Part shown: positions 9,001 to 14,771 of the stretch, in pieces | Position numbering within the stretch: position 1 is the stretch's first letter | Layout of the letters: every line of letters begins with the position of its first letter | Made by a program: the position numbers and the translations under genes | Notes under the pieces: generated by a model | What the model was told of the DNA's origin: nothing | The model's input: the letters and a program-made list of their open reading frames with translations, nothing else | Database searches by the model: none | Source: Halobacteriales archaeon | GTDB lineage: Archaea; Thermoplasmatota; E2; JACPAO01; JAHFTW01 | Direction: 5' to 3' | Length of the DNA stretch: 20,496 nucleotides | Assembly (NCBI GenBank): GCA_020201445.1 | Contig: JAIVGU010000190.1 | Span: 1 to 20,496 of the forward strand

Positions 9001-10322
9001 CCCCCGCCGGGGCGGTGGCCACCGGCGTGACGCTGGGCACCGGCTGGCAGGACGTCCGCCTGGTGCTCTCGCCGACGCTCGCCGACCTCTACGTCGGGGG
9101 CCACCTCGTCGGCACCTACGCCGCCGCCACCCCCAGCGTCGGCCTCACCGGCGTGCGCTTCGGCGGCGTCGGCGGCAAGGAAATCGTCGACAGCCTGCTC
9201 GTCCACGCGCTCTCGCTGCAGCTCGCCAGCAACCTCCAGTCCTACATGCCCATCGAGGGCATCGACGGCTGGACCGTCACCGGCAGCGGCACGCTGGCCA
9301 CCACCTCGGAGCCGGGGGTCGGCACGGCGCTGAAGGTCCAAGGCGGCAGCGGCGAGGCGCGGTCGCCCAGCGTCACGGCCGGCCAGTTCGCCCACGCCGT
9401 CCTGCACTTCCGCATGGACAGCGCGGTCGGCGACGCCACGCAGGCGTTCCGCCTCGTCGACGCCGCCGGCAACGCCGTGGTGACGGGGACCGTGGTGGAC
9501 AACCAGCTCCGCCTCTCGGACGGCCCCGGCACCCAGACGTTCGGCAACGCCACCTACGACGACTGGCACCGCGTCGACCTCTACTTGGAAGGCCCCACCT
9601 ACATCGCCACGCTCGACCAGGGCCAGACGCTGCTCGCGGCGACCGGCACCGTGGCCACCGTCGACCACCTCGCGGCGGGTCTGGGCGGCGTCACGACGCT
9701 GCTGGACGCCCTGCGCGTGGCCGGCGACGGCCCGGAGCACGACACCACCTTCGCGCAGTGGCCGGACGCCCACAACTGGCACCCCACCGACCCGGCGTCG
9801 CAGCTCAGCCGGTCCGGCGTCTCCAACATGGACCCCTTCTCCATGTCGGTGAACGTCCTGACCGCCAACAACCAGCCCGCCTACCTGTGGACCGACAAGA
9901 CCGGCGTGGGCAGCCGCTACGTCGCGGAGGTCGCCTACCGGCCCGTCGACGCCACGTTCCCGCCCGTCCACCAGGCGGTCCTGGCGGCGTTCAAGGCGGA
10001 CGGCACCGTCGGCTGGTCCATCACGATGGCCGACGACGGCACCGGCTTCGCCACGGCGCTCTACTACAACGCCCCCGGCGGCGCGCAGACCAAGCTGGTG
10101 GGCGGCATCACCGACCCCCACTTCCACGCCGTCCGCGTGGTGGCCGACGAGGCCGCGCAGACGCTGAAGGTGCTGCACGACGAGGCGACGGTGCTCGACC
10201 TCACCGGCGCGGCGCTGCCGGTGACCACCAAGCTCGCCGTGGGCGACGTCTTTGCCACCTTGAGCGGCATGACCGGCGCTGGCCAGGCCTACTACGACGA
10301 CCTCTCCCTCTTCCCCAACTAG
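1..10322 (+). CDS. Giant multi-domain secreted/surface protein (5' partial)
   Basis: The frame is open from the left edge (first full codon at base 3) to a TAG at 10320-10322, at least 3,439 codons. The GTG at 60 is therefore probably internal and the true start lies upstream. Domains in order by base position: N-terminal region to about 490; a Trp- and Cys-rich region of about 980 residues (490-3440) with 16 cysteines that I cannot assign to a family; a beta-sandwich-like segment with a DNGLTW motif (about 3800-4080); a right-handed beta-helix (about 4190-5170) ending in GNYWGP; an unassigned segment; Ig-like repeats with DRAGN-type motifs (6261-7690); an FN3-like domain (about 7990-8310); another Ig-like segment; and three LamG/concanavalin-like beta-sandwiches (8690-10319). 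About twenty N-x-S/T sequons suggest export and N-glycosylation. There is no C-terminal membrane anchor. An adhesive or structural role is inference, and no catalytic site is recognised. Confidence 0.95.
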   Translation, partial: SGLGNLVVAFHPDQLLDQPVSLLTGAGRNDGTTIGAARQAASLVPSDPTQILGAVRNGTLALPHLTPLTADGHVTLQFEVNGGEADLASLHYIAIPLPLLASGFLDPLVGAIEAAGVDPVALLGQAQVPPGLAGTAAGGVLANGTKALVQVGDLLRDSAMDLLRIQPYVEVRNPSLFMDAWWWTDSFFDVRIFPTGLLPRATMTDCDRGWQQTIDPALWSRPADRWPQNATDPTCRRDPATGQIVVVSGTAETSNGIVRLGQDMNLGEDFWWLTHPNINKAYYERGLRFWDPHTLQPDRAALQAAGYPWPQPEFFENVLEFWDDENVHDITPNELHIHSPGQHNHHQVQYTKHCTDQKRYDALDGHLLNDPATGQFCFDGLLAYPEGDGWMNHQNSGSGTGVYDPARGLDGVDLITLKLLDDIAGLASDTNQVVWGTQVGTTPFGSGTLGNVVEEQLGIDPGSLRWWSRGQVPTANGRVYSDMYTNSSFMLSEHDKQCDELYDFTMDNAFPDLHPRWRVTCPWAPGPAALAAHDADPSLPMGWVPASGSQPGYWDWLTRHPDVGNLAGDHLRLKDPVTGRMRANAYQDVLNPLFANGTYQRQPGPYQECRDGASDGNGWPCLAGDQLEELLADFPALWGNVTVPLYDGSVSLTYNPFLAAATFFGLQSGRHSLTEAYPALLVDCFFRQQGEHPCDHSRPLDERKVGTTFYPNDSAEDYVTVPLPSNPDGWFGPNRTESTEWDGFYRNLRFRELDASPDVHGSQRTTFATFQDNVTQFAPLIRAWMAGDVAAIRAWYTQVDANGNPLSRGTPPPAWLDAVHGPNPYWRDVHGTPVNYTQFTRVRDSLDPENPKCAGLFWLGQCHAQIADLDVGDLSFYGRAGYWGRAAHPKSTYIPQGSTFARWNRDHLQSVAVPFGDASTLAHALVPSAAAAGAPCGSLDGWQYWLTAPTTVDLAPDGWTWAPGGPPAPHNATAPAGQTWWTQSGEACKARPWDTWRGYSEYKPTASGVSGGDDRGVADTILAYYRQAGVPVRDRHDPLGLAYEVRSNRAWGNGTAPDCWEDRTEFNNIQPHHSRLPHVEFDTFDVPFDLRFQAYHAGTYHHVEPNSGGSDEPVPGVRYGSWCGDTKARYDREYIPLRLPRQMMGGDPDLTLLPPVTPYQPNGGAPADVLILGLGADVLPRAARSVIHDAGDILTGAVDEPSIPSLDLGASLDVAFDTAAGSGIPQAADQILASLPLLQQAPQLVLGGGSPVVPLLRLRVAPDVQTGEVLVQHRFDIPAGSAGEFMASTDNGLTWKLLPLRGAPGVVGSSGPGLHLGVLDVGQFRGSTVLLGARIAGDSWASASWSLQRLVAIPAGAAGFAPQVLSASAANPDLTFGAASTPGQIAALAGTATAHKRVLVGAPLVIPADATLTFQHVDLLLGDCGGRSCPVQVLGTLTLDDVAIHPVNAALQLPTLTVLGQLLASDCRVGGLLSGLTALGGRVELHRCWVIGGAVGALSLLGSLEATDSVFSGQALGAYALGSQVRLQNNLFVREARAAGLFDESWGTVRDNVVLHTKQAGFLVRSPLGGGDLALLDNDVRETGTAIGATLDLEDRVLALDPRDLGVPVAARDRVQGNRVQWASLEGVNAGALSDPVLYGNSLTHDNIGVKVGMLDSATINANDIYSNINAWREAILRGRANNGGGLPGRATPAQDGNLWTGLWQGFGLGLPTDATGNYWGPGPIEPGTLWPSDVLLTSSQVDLGSPSNASVAASAPYKVVLTAPGYGGGLLPRLAVPDPNGVLHDLAAGDLVSPLSSGDVAGTVANATQMVQRLTDRVRVVGFANRTVPMAYDVPAGVTGFTVRATFHASGLRDVFNATTLLGLQNGLGALLPLKVPDTSAVTRSFTQHVTATGTHGTLGFQFDGVREAFADWEVVSYDTAGHPDTVPATTATKAVRVHNALVWPLLLDVVPLVSDLAYGVLGVANGTVQAIPHQELAATLPLDPASLAGAGLPQSFLPDGTLALDGTPSLATLAHSQAPVRTYEFRYSLSSEPGAPTHALEGGFAMGRALPLPTIPDGATLRLEARATDASGLTGPWVSVQLLQDRTAPSLQLGTACLPSTASTVAFHAADAAPAGRPSGVGTVQLVATALKADGSLDLARTYVYVQHGTGPAATLDGTWQVPFPPEALAGAYALTGAVQDRAGNVALASGAFALDVSPPAILAGTALTNLQALLTNVDPQLGVPNPNLGLSAINNALGVAGGAAGPLNLVLGATVSDPGGSCGLASVDVESLGADGVWRTIVHHDVPAGQTSYMLPATDVVDLAPLDGHTVDIRIVATDRAGHSSTWDTGAITVDLRAPSIELPALLPCLPGAATAPWAAHEAPGAVVSGLRQARLTTTRPDASQVNVTLALTPGQLDASASYTLPFIGAGTYTLAADASDLADNALAPTAQATVKVDTALPAITLQAQLALLQPNGILPASLLSSDHKLGSVQALVDDSIATTCGLASAILDSSSDGTTWTTHDQKSFTDGTASTTLSASADLTSLDGKRVTFRVRGTDAAGNTALDASKANILVDLSKPLLPTPPTIPAFMGTTGFTVAWSAADDASHGEASGIATQSWKLHPQGQPSTVIASGDATHLTVRAPNPTAYDGATLTFRLDLTDRAGNVATWTANTVMDARAPSVPMPSAPVLDVARQAVVFAWTAATDPGSNPSGVDHYIVTRDATPPGGPTTTTQFTVPGNQTSVSDDAASLGLAGKTVRYYVSAVDRAGNGGTRVSPNSIYVNFVAPTVGYSAPAPFGRTQAKGTEIDTPYTGVVDLGAAIGATTTVVSAQARPGSLLVSLQAVHTDPNVVSTLALTLDGAAVSPSSSTTNAWTYNYALGAASTDTLHTLVAKVTGNNGLTSQQSFRFYVPSEASLVAADEQANSKWTLGSGASFDTASGDRLAGTRSVLVNAGAAATYATWSTDNPSPRLAVSAQVRLDRAPTGAFELLAALDQSAVRSAVLVDGSRALSVQTPAGAVATGVTLGTGWQDVRLVLSPTLADLYVGGHLVGTYAAATPSVGLTGVRFGGVGGKEIVDSLLVHALSLQLASNLQSYMPIEGIDGWTVTGSGTLATTSEPGVGTALKVQGGSGEARSPSVTAGQFAHAVLHFRMDSAVGDATQAFRLVDAAGNAVVTGTVVDNQLRLSDGPGTQTFGNATYDDWHRVDLYLEGPTYIATLDQGQTLLAATGTVATVDHLAAGLGGVTTLLDALRVAGDGPEHDTTFAQWPDAHNWHPTDPASQLSRSGVSNMDPFSMSVNVLTANNQPAYLWTDKTGVGSRYVAEVAYRPVDATFPPVHQAVLAAFKADGTVGWSITMADDGTGFATALYYNAPGGAQTKLVGGITDPHFHAVRVVADEAAQTLKVLHDEATVLDLTGAALPVTTKLAVGDVFATLSGMTGAGQAYYDDLSLFPN

Positions 10323-10336
10323 ACCCGGAGCAACCC

Positions 10337-11626
10337 ATGACCGCAAACCGCATCCCGCCCCTGCTTGCCGCCCTGCTGGCGGCGGCCGTCCTGCTCTCCG
10401 CCCTCGGCGGCCCCGCCGGAGCCGTGTCGGCCCCCCTCAACCTGCCCAGCGGCAGCCCCTACGACCACCCCCTCACCAACACCACCAGCTCGCTGCGCTG
10501 GACCGGCTCGTGGACGGTGGACCGCAACGGCGCCGACCTGACGCCCCGCTACGACAACACCATCGTGGCCACCGAGGCGAGCGCCATGCTGGCCCCCGGC
10601 ACCAGCAGCGACGGCAACGCCGTCGTCGACGCCGCCAACCTGGCGCAGGCGCAGTACGGCTGGGTCCAGGTCGACGTCACCCACACCCTCACCGAGACGA
10701 TGGCGGCCGGCGGCAAGACCATCAGCCAGATTGCCATCACGCCTGGCCTCGGCTGGTTCCTGCACCTCTACCGGCAGCCCGGCAGCCAGCCCGCCTCCAT
10801 CAACGCCGTCACGCAGGCGCCCAACGGCCCCACCAGCACGCCGGTCTACGCCGCGAGCCCGCTCGAGAACGCGACGGTCGAGGTCGTCTCCTACGGCTCC
10901 GCCATCCCGTACGGCCCGGCGTGCACGGGCCTCTCCCCCGTGCGCCTGCTCGTGCCCGGCGCGCTGGCGGCCGCCAACGCCCTCCCCGGCACGCACCCGA
11001 CGCTGGACTTCGCGGTCCAGGGCACCGGCCAGGAGAACACCGACCCCTCGATGCGCAACGACCAGCTCTTCCTGACCGTGAAGGGCACCAACGAGAGCTG
11101 CAAGTACGCCATGCACTACCGCGTCCAGCTCCTGTTCGCCTTCGACACCGCGCGCAGCGCCACCTCGGTGGCGCCGCCCACCACGAGCGAGTTCATCCAC
11201 CGCGTCGGCGGGCCGGACTACCAGCCCTTCGTCCTGGACCTCAAGCAGGGCGACGCCCTCGCCGTCTCCGGCGCCACGGGCGCGTCGGTCGCGCGCCAGC
11301 AGGACACCCTGACCGTCCAGTACGCGCCCGTCTGGCCGGTCTACTTCGCGTGCAACACCGTGAGCCGCAGCCTCCCCGTGCACACCGACGGGCTGCGCCA
11401 GTGCGGCACCCTGCTGCTCGAGCGCGGCATCCAGACGGAGAGCCGCGTGCAGGCGATGGACAGCGGCTTCTGGACCTACTACATCACCAGCGACCCAAGC
11501 GGCAACCCGATGGCCTCGGCGTTCTTCATCGCCCGCCAGCCCGCCACGGTGTCCATGGCGGAGCACTCGCTGCTGACGCTGAACGCGGATGGCTCGCTCA
11601 ACGTCGCCGACTGGCCGACCGGCTGA
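10337..11626 (+). CDS. Secreted protein of unknown function, partner of the giant protein
   Basis: This is a 429-residue protein with an N-terminal hydrophobic stretch (about residues 8-24) followed by small residues near GAVSA, a typical Sec signal peptide with cleavage around residues 29-31. The mature part has four cysteines (in ACTGL, ESCKY, FACNT and RQCGT contexts), enough for two disulfides, and sequons such as NTT, NAT and NES. It is rich in Thr, Ser and Val, as expected of beta-sandwich extracellular proteins. No further membrane segment or anchor is visible and I do not recognise a family. It starts 14 bases after the stop of the giant gene with GGAG at 10327-10330, six bases before the ATG, so it is almost certainly cotranscribed and probably works with the giant protein outside the cell. 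Confidence 0.9.
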   Translation: MTANRIPPLLAALLAAAVLLSALGGPAGAVSAPLNLPSGSPYDHPLTNTTSSLRWTGSWTVDRNGADLTPRYDNTIVATEASAMLAPGTSSDGNAVVDAANLAQAQYGWVQVDVTHTLTETMAAGGKTISQIAITPGLGWFLHLYRQPGSQPASINAVTQAPNGPTSTPVYAASPLENATVEVVSYGSAIPYGPACTGLSPVRLLVPGALAAANALPGTHPTLDFAVQGTGQENTDPSMRNDQLFLTVKGTNESCKYAMHYRVQLLFAFDTARSATSVAPPTTSEFIHRVGGPDYQPFVLDLKQGDALAVSGATGASVARQQDTLTVQYAPVWPVYFACNTVSRSLPVHTDGLRQCGTLLLERGIQTESRVQAMDSGFWTYYITSDPSGNPMASAFFIARQPATVSMAEHSLLTLNADGSLNVADWPTG

Positions 11627-11686
11627 CCTGGCCCTGGCCCCTCCTCCCTGCTTCCCTGGTTCCATCTGCCGCGGCCAGGACCGGAG

Positions 11687-11700
11687 CCTAAGCCTTCATA
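11687..11700 (+). promoter_or_regulatory. TATA-like promoter of the aminotransferase-isomerase operon
   Basis: The AT-rich run CTAAGCCTTCATA stands out in a GC-rich 97-base gap. The CTTCAT part is centred about 27 bases upstream of the GTG at 11724, the distance expected for a leaderless archaeal transcript. No Shine-Dalgarno sequence lies just before that GTG. Confidence 0.5.
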
Positions 11701-11723
11701 GCCCGGAACGCCTCGCCGCTCGC

Positions 11724-13010
11724 GTGCCCAAGGGCTCCCTGGCCGCCCCCAAGACGCCGACGGCGCCGCCCGCCCCCCTCGCCGGGACGGAGCGCTCGCT
11801 GCAGATCGAGTACGCCATCCGCGACGTGGTGGTGCCGGCGCGGGAATTGGAGGCGCAGGGCCACAAGGTCCTCAAGCTCAACGTGGGCGACCCCAACGCG
11901 TACGGCTTTGCGCCGCCGGCGCACATGGTCGAGGCGCTCCACCAGGCGGCGCTCGCCAACGTCAACGGCTACACGGCGAGCGAGGGCGACCCGCTGCTCA
12001 TCGAGGCCATCGTGCGGCGCGAGCGGCGGCGCAACAAGGTGGACTACACGGCCAACGATGTCCTGGTGACGAACGGCTCCGGCGAGGGCATCCAGATGCT
12101 CCTCGGCTCCAGCGTCAACCCGGGCGACGAGGTGCTCATCCCCGGCCCGAGCTACCCTCCCTACGACTCGCTCGTGAAGTTCTTCGGCGGCGTGCCGGTC
12201 CACTACCGCACCGTCGAGGGCGAGGACTGGCAGCCCGACGTCGACGACCTGCGCAGGAAAATCACGCGCAAGACGAAGGCGGTCTGCCTCATCAACCCCA
12301 ACAACCCGACGGGCGCGCTCTACTCCAGCAAGGTCGTCAAGCAGTTCACCGACGTGGTGGGCGAGCACCAGGGCCAGCTGTTCATGGTCTCGGACGAGAT
12401 CTACGACGAGATGACCTTCGACGGCGTCCAGGTGGCGAGCAAGACGGTGGCCCCCGACGTGCCGATGGTGACCCTCAACGGCTTCAGCAAGGTCTACCTC
12501 GTCCCCGGCTGGCGCCTCGGCCACATGCTCTGGAACGACCCGGTGGGCAGCCTCGCCAACGTCCGCGCCGGCGTCACCAAGCAGAGCCGCGTCCGCCTGT
12601 GCGCCTCCAGCATCGCCCAGCGCGCCGCCGTCGCCGCCCTCGACGGGCCGCAGGGGCACATCGCGCAGACCAACGCCGCCCTCAAGCGCCGCCGCGACTA
12701 CGCCGTGAAGCGCCTCAACAGCATCCCGGGCGTCTCGTCGGCCAAGCCCGACGGCGCCTTCTACGCCTTCCCCCGCATCGACGCCCTCGCCACCCCCGCC
12801 GGCCGGAAGGCGTGGCCCGGCGGCGACAAGGAGTTCGTGCTGGACTTCCTGCGCACCGAGAAGGTCCTCACCGTGCACGGCTCCGGCTTCGGGGCGCAGT
12901 ACGGCAGCGGCCACCTCCGCCTCGTCATCCTGCCCGACGTCCCCGTCCTCGAGACCGCGTTCGACCGCCTCGCGTCCTTCCTCGCCCGCAAGCTCAAGGG
13001 TGCCCAATGA
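11724..13010 (+). CDS. Class I/II PLP-dependent aminotransferase, AlaA-like (probable alanine transaminase)
   Basis: The predicted protein has 428 residues. It carries the fold-type I aminotransferase set: a substrate-loop motif near LNVGDPNAYGF, INPNNPTG, the PLP-ring aspartate D224 in SDEIYDE, the Schiff-base lysine K256 in NGFSKVY, and the carboxylate-binding arginine R399 in HLRLVILPDV. The NPxxFGF-like segment, the RLCASS stretch after the lysine and the ending EKVLTVHGSGFG match bacterial AlaA/YfbQ, which interconverts alanine plus 2-oxoglutarate with pyruvate plus glutamate. Assigning alanine as the substrate is an inference from this similarity. The frame is open further upstream, to an ATG at 11589, but that ATG lies inside the preceding gene. 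GTG 11724 is preferred because the TATA-like box lies about 27 bases upstream. The stop overlaps the next start (ATGA), showing translational coupling with the lipoprotein. It should act in the cytoplasm. Confidence 0.9.
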   Translation: MPKGSLAAPKTPTAPPAPLAGTERSLQIEYAIRDVVVPARELEAQGHKVLKLNVGDPNAYGFAPPAHMVEALHQAALANVNGYTASEGDPLLIEAIVRRERRRNKVDYTANDVLVTNGSGEGIQMLLGSSVNPGDEVLIPGPSYPPYDSLVKFFGGVPVHYRTVEGEDWQPDVDDLRRKITRKTKAVCLINPNNPTGALYSSKVVKQFTDVVGEHQGQLFMVSDEIYDEMTFDGVQVASKTVAPDVPMVTLNGFSKVYLVPGWRLGHMLWNDPVGSLANVRAGVTKQSRVRLCASSIAQRAAVAALDGPQGHIAQTNAALKRRRDYAVKRLNSIPGVSSAKPDGAFYAFPRIDALATPAGRKAWPGGDKEFVLDFLRTEKVLTVHGSGFGAQYGSGHLRLVILPDVPVLETAFDRLASFLARKLKGAQ

Positions 13011-13825
13011 AGACCCTCCCCGCCCTCGCCTGCCTCCTCCTGCTCGCCGGCTGCATCGGCTACCCGCCCGGCGCCGTCCGCCCCGGCGACGAGGTCACGC
13101 TGCGCTACACCGCCACCGACCCCGCCACCGGCGCCGTCCTGGAGAAGGACGCCACCCTCGTCGCGGTCGCCGGCCGCGCCTCCGGCCTCGGCCCCGACGT
13201 GGACCGCGCCCTGCTCGGCCACAAGGTGAACGAGACCTTCGCGGTGGACGCGACGTCCGCCGTGGGCTACACCGGCCGCCAGGAGGTCCCCCGCGACCTC
13301 GGCAGCTCCGAGATGGAAAACCGCGTCCCGCGCAGCGCGTTCGAGGCGCAGCTCGGCCCCGCCAAGGTCGGGCAGTCGTTCCGCGCCAGCTCCCTCTACA
13401 ACGCCACCGTCGTGGCGGTCGACGACGGCAACGTCACCTACCGCCTCGACGTGCAGGACGGCGAGGAGATCCCCATCCCCAGCCTCGGCCTCAAGGTCGT
13501 CCACTACGTCAACGGCACCACGCTGGTCCGCACCCTCGGCCCGCTGCCGGGCGCCACCTTCGGGCTCGCCCCCACCCCGAGCGGCCAGACGCCCCTCGGC
13601 CTGCCGGCGGGCAGCTACCGCACCCGCGGCGTGGAGGGGGACAACCTCGTGTACGACTACAGCCCCATGGCGCCGGCCCTGTTCGGCAAGGCGCTGCACA
13701 TCGAGGCCAAGGTCACGGCCGTGCAGCCCGGCGAGCGGCCTGCCGCGCCCACCGGCGAGTACGGCCACCGCTCCAGCCCGCAGGTGCGCGGCGACCCGAG
13801 CATCGCGCTGCCGACCACCAGCTGA
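13007..13825 (+). CDS. FKBP/SlyD-type peptidyl-prolyl isomerase lipoprotein
   Basis: The protein has 272 residues. It begins with a short signal peptide ending in the lipobox LLAGC, giving Cys16 as the lipid-attached residue, so it should sit on the outer face of the membrane. Residues about 25-95 resemble an FKBP core (GDEVTLRYTATDPATGAVLE, then a LGxDVDRALLGHKVNE segment and VGYTG). Residues about 105-150 (VPRSAFEAQLGPAKVGQSF, then a VVAVDDGNVTYRLD-like strand) resemble the insert-in-flap region of archaeal FKBP/SlyD proteins. A further C-terminal segment of about 100 residues is unassigned. Four sequons (NET, NAT, NVT, NGT) fit an extracellular location. FKBPs isomerise Xaa-Pro bonds and act as chaperones, so folding of exported proteins is a reasonable inferred role. 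Its ATG overlaps the aminotransferase stop. Confidence 0.85.
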   Translation: MKTLPALACLLLLAGCIGYPPGAVRPGDEVTLRYTATDPATGAVLEKDATLVAVAGRASGLGPDVDRALLGHKVNETFAVDATSAVGYTGRQEVPRDLGSSEMENRVPRSAFEAQLGPAKVGQSFRASSLYNATVVAVDDGNVTYRLDVQDGEEIPIPSLGLKVVHYVNGTTLVRTLGPLPGATFGLAPTPSGQTPLGLPAGSYRTRGVEGDNLVYDYSPMAPALFGKALHIEAKVTAVQPGERPAAPTGEYGHRSSPQVRGDPSIALPTTS

Positions 13826-13884
13826 ACCACGGATTGCACGAACGGCACGAAAGGCGTGTTCGTGCAATCCATGGAATCGTGGTT
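13825..13884. repeat. Palindromic element in a convergent gap (possible bidirectional terminator)
   Basis: GGATTGCACGAAC at 13831-13843 and its exact reverse complement at 13858-13870 form a 13-bp stem around a 14-base loop. The outer sequence AACCAC (13825-13830) pairs again with GTGGTT (13879-13884) beyond an 8-base bulge. It fills the gap between the converging lipoprotein and pyrK-like genes. There is no T-run, so it is an atypical archaeal terminator and may instead be a dispersed repeat. Confidence 0.7.
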
Positions 13885-13896
13885 TGGCTCGGTGCG

Positions 13897-14721
13897 CTAC
13901 CAAGGGTGCAGGATGCCCGCCGCGTCGCGGTGGCCGACCCCGTATTCCGGGACCGTCTTGAGGGTCGCCGCATCCAGCACGGGGCCCTCGACGCAGAGCC
14001 GGATGCCGGGCCCCACGGTGCAGGCGTCACAAATTCCGGTGGCGCATTTCATGTAACGCTCCAGGGACGCCTCGCTCGGCACGCCCGCGGCCTCGCAGAG
14101 TGCCGTGACCTTGGCCATCATCTTCTCGGGCCCGCAGGCGGCGACGCGGCCGAACTCCTCCTCCGCCAGGAGCTGCTCCAGGCGCTGCGTGGTGAAGCCG
14201 TGGACGCCGAAGGTGCCGTCGTCGGTGCAGGGCTCGTAGGACCACCGCCCGTCGTCGTGTCCCTGGCCGAGGAAGGGGTGGAGCAGCAGGAGGCCGCGGC
14301 TGCGCGCGCCGGAGACGACGGTGACTTGGTGCCCCATCGCGCTGGCCTGCTGGGCGCCGCGCGCCATTGGGGCGATGCCGGTGCCGCCGCCGACGAAGCA
14401 GAGCGAGGCGGGCTTGGGGGGCAGGATGAAGCCGGTGCCGTAAGGGCCGCGGACGCCAATCCTGCCGCCCGTGCCCAGCGCCAGCAGCGCCTTCGTGCAG
14501 TCGCCCTTGGCCTCCACCGTCAGGGTGACGCGGCCCTCGGCGTCGGTGGGGCCCAGGCCCATCGGCACCTCGTCGACGCCGGGCACCCAGACCATGCAGA
14601 ACGTCCCGGCGGGGGCGGCGGCCAGGAGGTCGTCGCGGAAGCCGATGGTGGCGTGCCGGGGCGTCTCCTGCGCGAACGTCTCGATGCGGGTGACGCGCGG
14701 CCGCTCCAGCACCCCGTCCAC
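13897..14721 (-). CDS. pyrK: Dihydroorotate dehydrogenase electron transfer subunit-like protein (PyrK family)
   Basis: The protein has 274 residues from the chosen GTG. It has the ferredoxin-reductase-like layout of PyrK: an N-terminal ERPRVTRIE strand, a flavin-binding barrel region (PGVDEVPMGLG, later GVRGPYGTGF), the nucleotide-binding motif VGGGTGIAPM, and a C-terminal cluster C226-x4-C231-x2-C234-x8-C243 for a [2Fe-2S] centre. PyrK carries electrons from PyrD's FMN to NAD+ through FAD and the iron-sulfur cluster in pyrimidine synthesis. No pyrD is in this window. An ATG at 14739 would add six residues, but the AT-rich box begins only four bases upstream of that codon. GTG 14721 sits about 25 bases from the box, so I prefer a leaderless start there. 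A related NAD(P)H oxidoreductase remains possible. Confidence 0.87.
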   Translation of the reverse strand: MDGVLERPRVTRIETFAQETPRHATIGFRDDLLAAAPAGTFCMVWVPGVDEVPMGLGPTDAEGRVTLTVEAKGDCTKALLALGTGGRIGVRGPYGTGFILPPKPASLCFVGGGTGIAPMARGAQQASAMGHQVTVVSGARSRGLLLLHPFLGQGHDDGRWSYEPCTDDGTFGVHGFTTQRLEQLLAEEEFGRVAACGPEKMMAKVTALCEAAGVPSEASLERYMKCATGICDACTVGPGIRLCVEGPVLDAATLKTVPEYGVGHRDAAGILHPW

Positions 14722-14742
14722 GGGCGGCCCAGGCCCCATCCG

Positions 14743-14749
14743 TTGAAAA
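14743..14749. promoter_or_regulatory. Shared, bidirectional TATA-like box
   Basis: TTGAAAA is the only AT-rich run in a short divergent gap. Its centre (14746) is about 26 bases from GTG 14772 on the plus strand and about 25 bases from GTG 14721 on the minus strand. Both distances suit leaderless archaeal transcripts, so one box may serve both genes. Confidence 0.45.
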
Positions 14750-14771
14750 GCGGGCCGGGCGTGGGCGCCGC

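Noticed and set aside
8738..10336. Upstream extension of the secreted 429-residue protein
   Set aside because: The frame stays open for about 1.6 kb before ATG 10337, but that part is Arg/Pro-rich shadow of the giant gene. The signal peptide and ribosome-binding site fix the start at 10337.
10319..11665. Open minus-strand frame of 448 codons opposite the secreted partner protein
   Set aside because: It is repetitive in Gly, Ala, Arg, Val and Glu without features; the plus strand has a signal peptide and an operon-compatible start.
13831..13870. CRISPR repeat or attachment site
   Set aside because: There is only one inverted pair, with no spaced direct copies and no integrase or Cas gene in the window.
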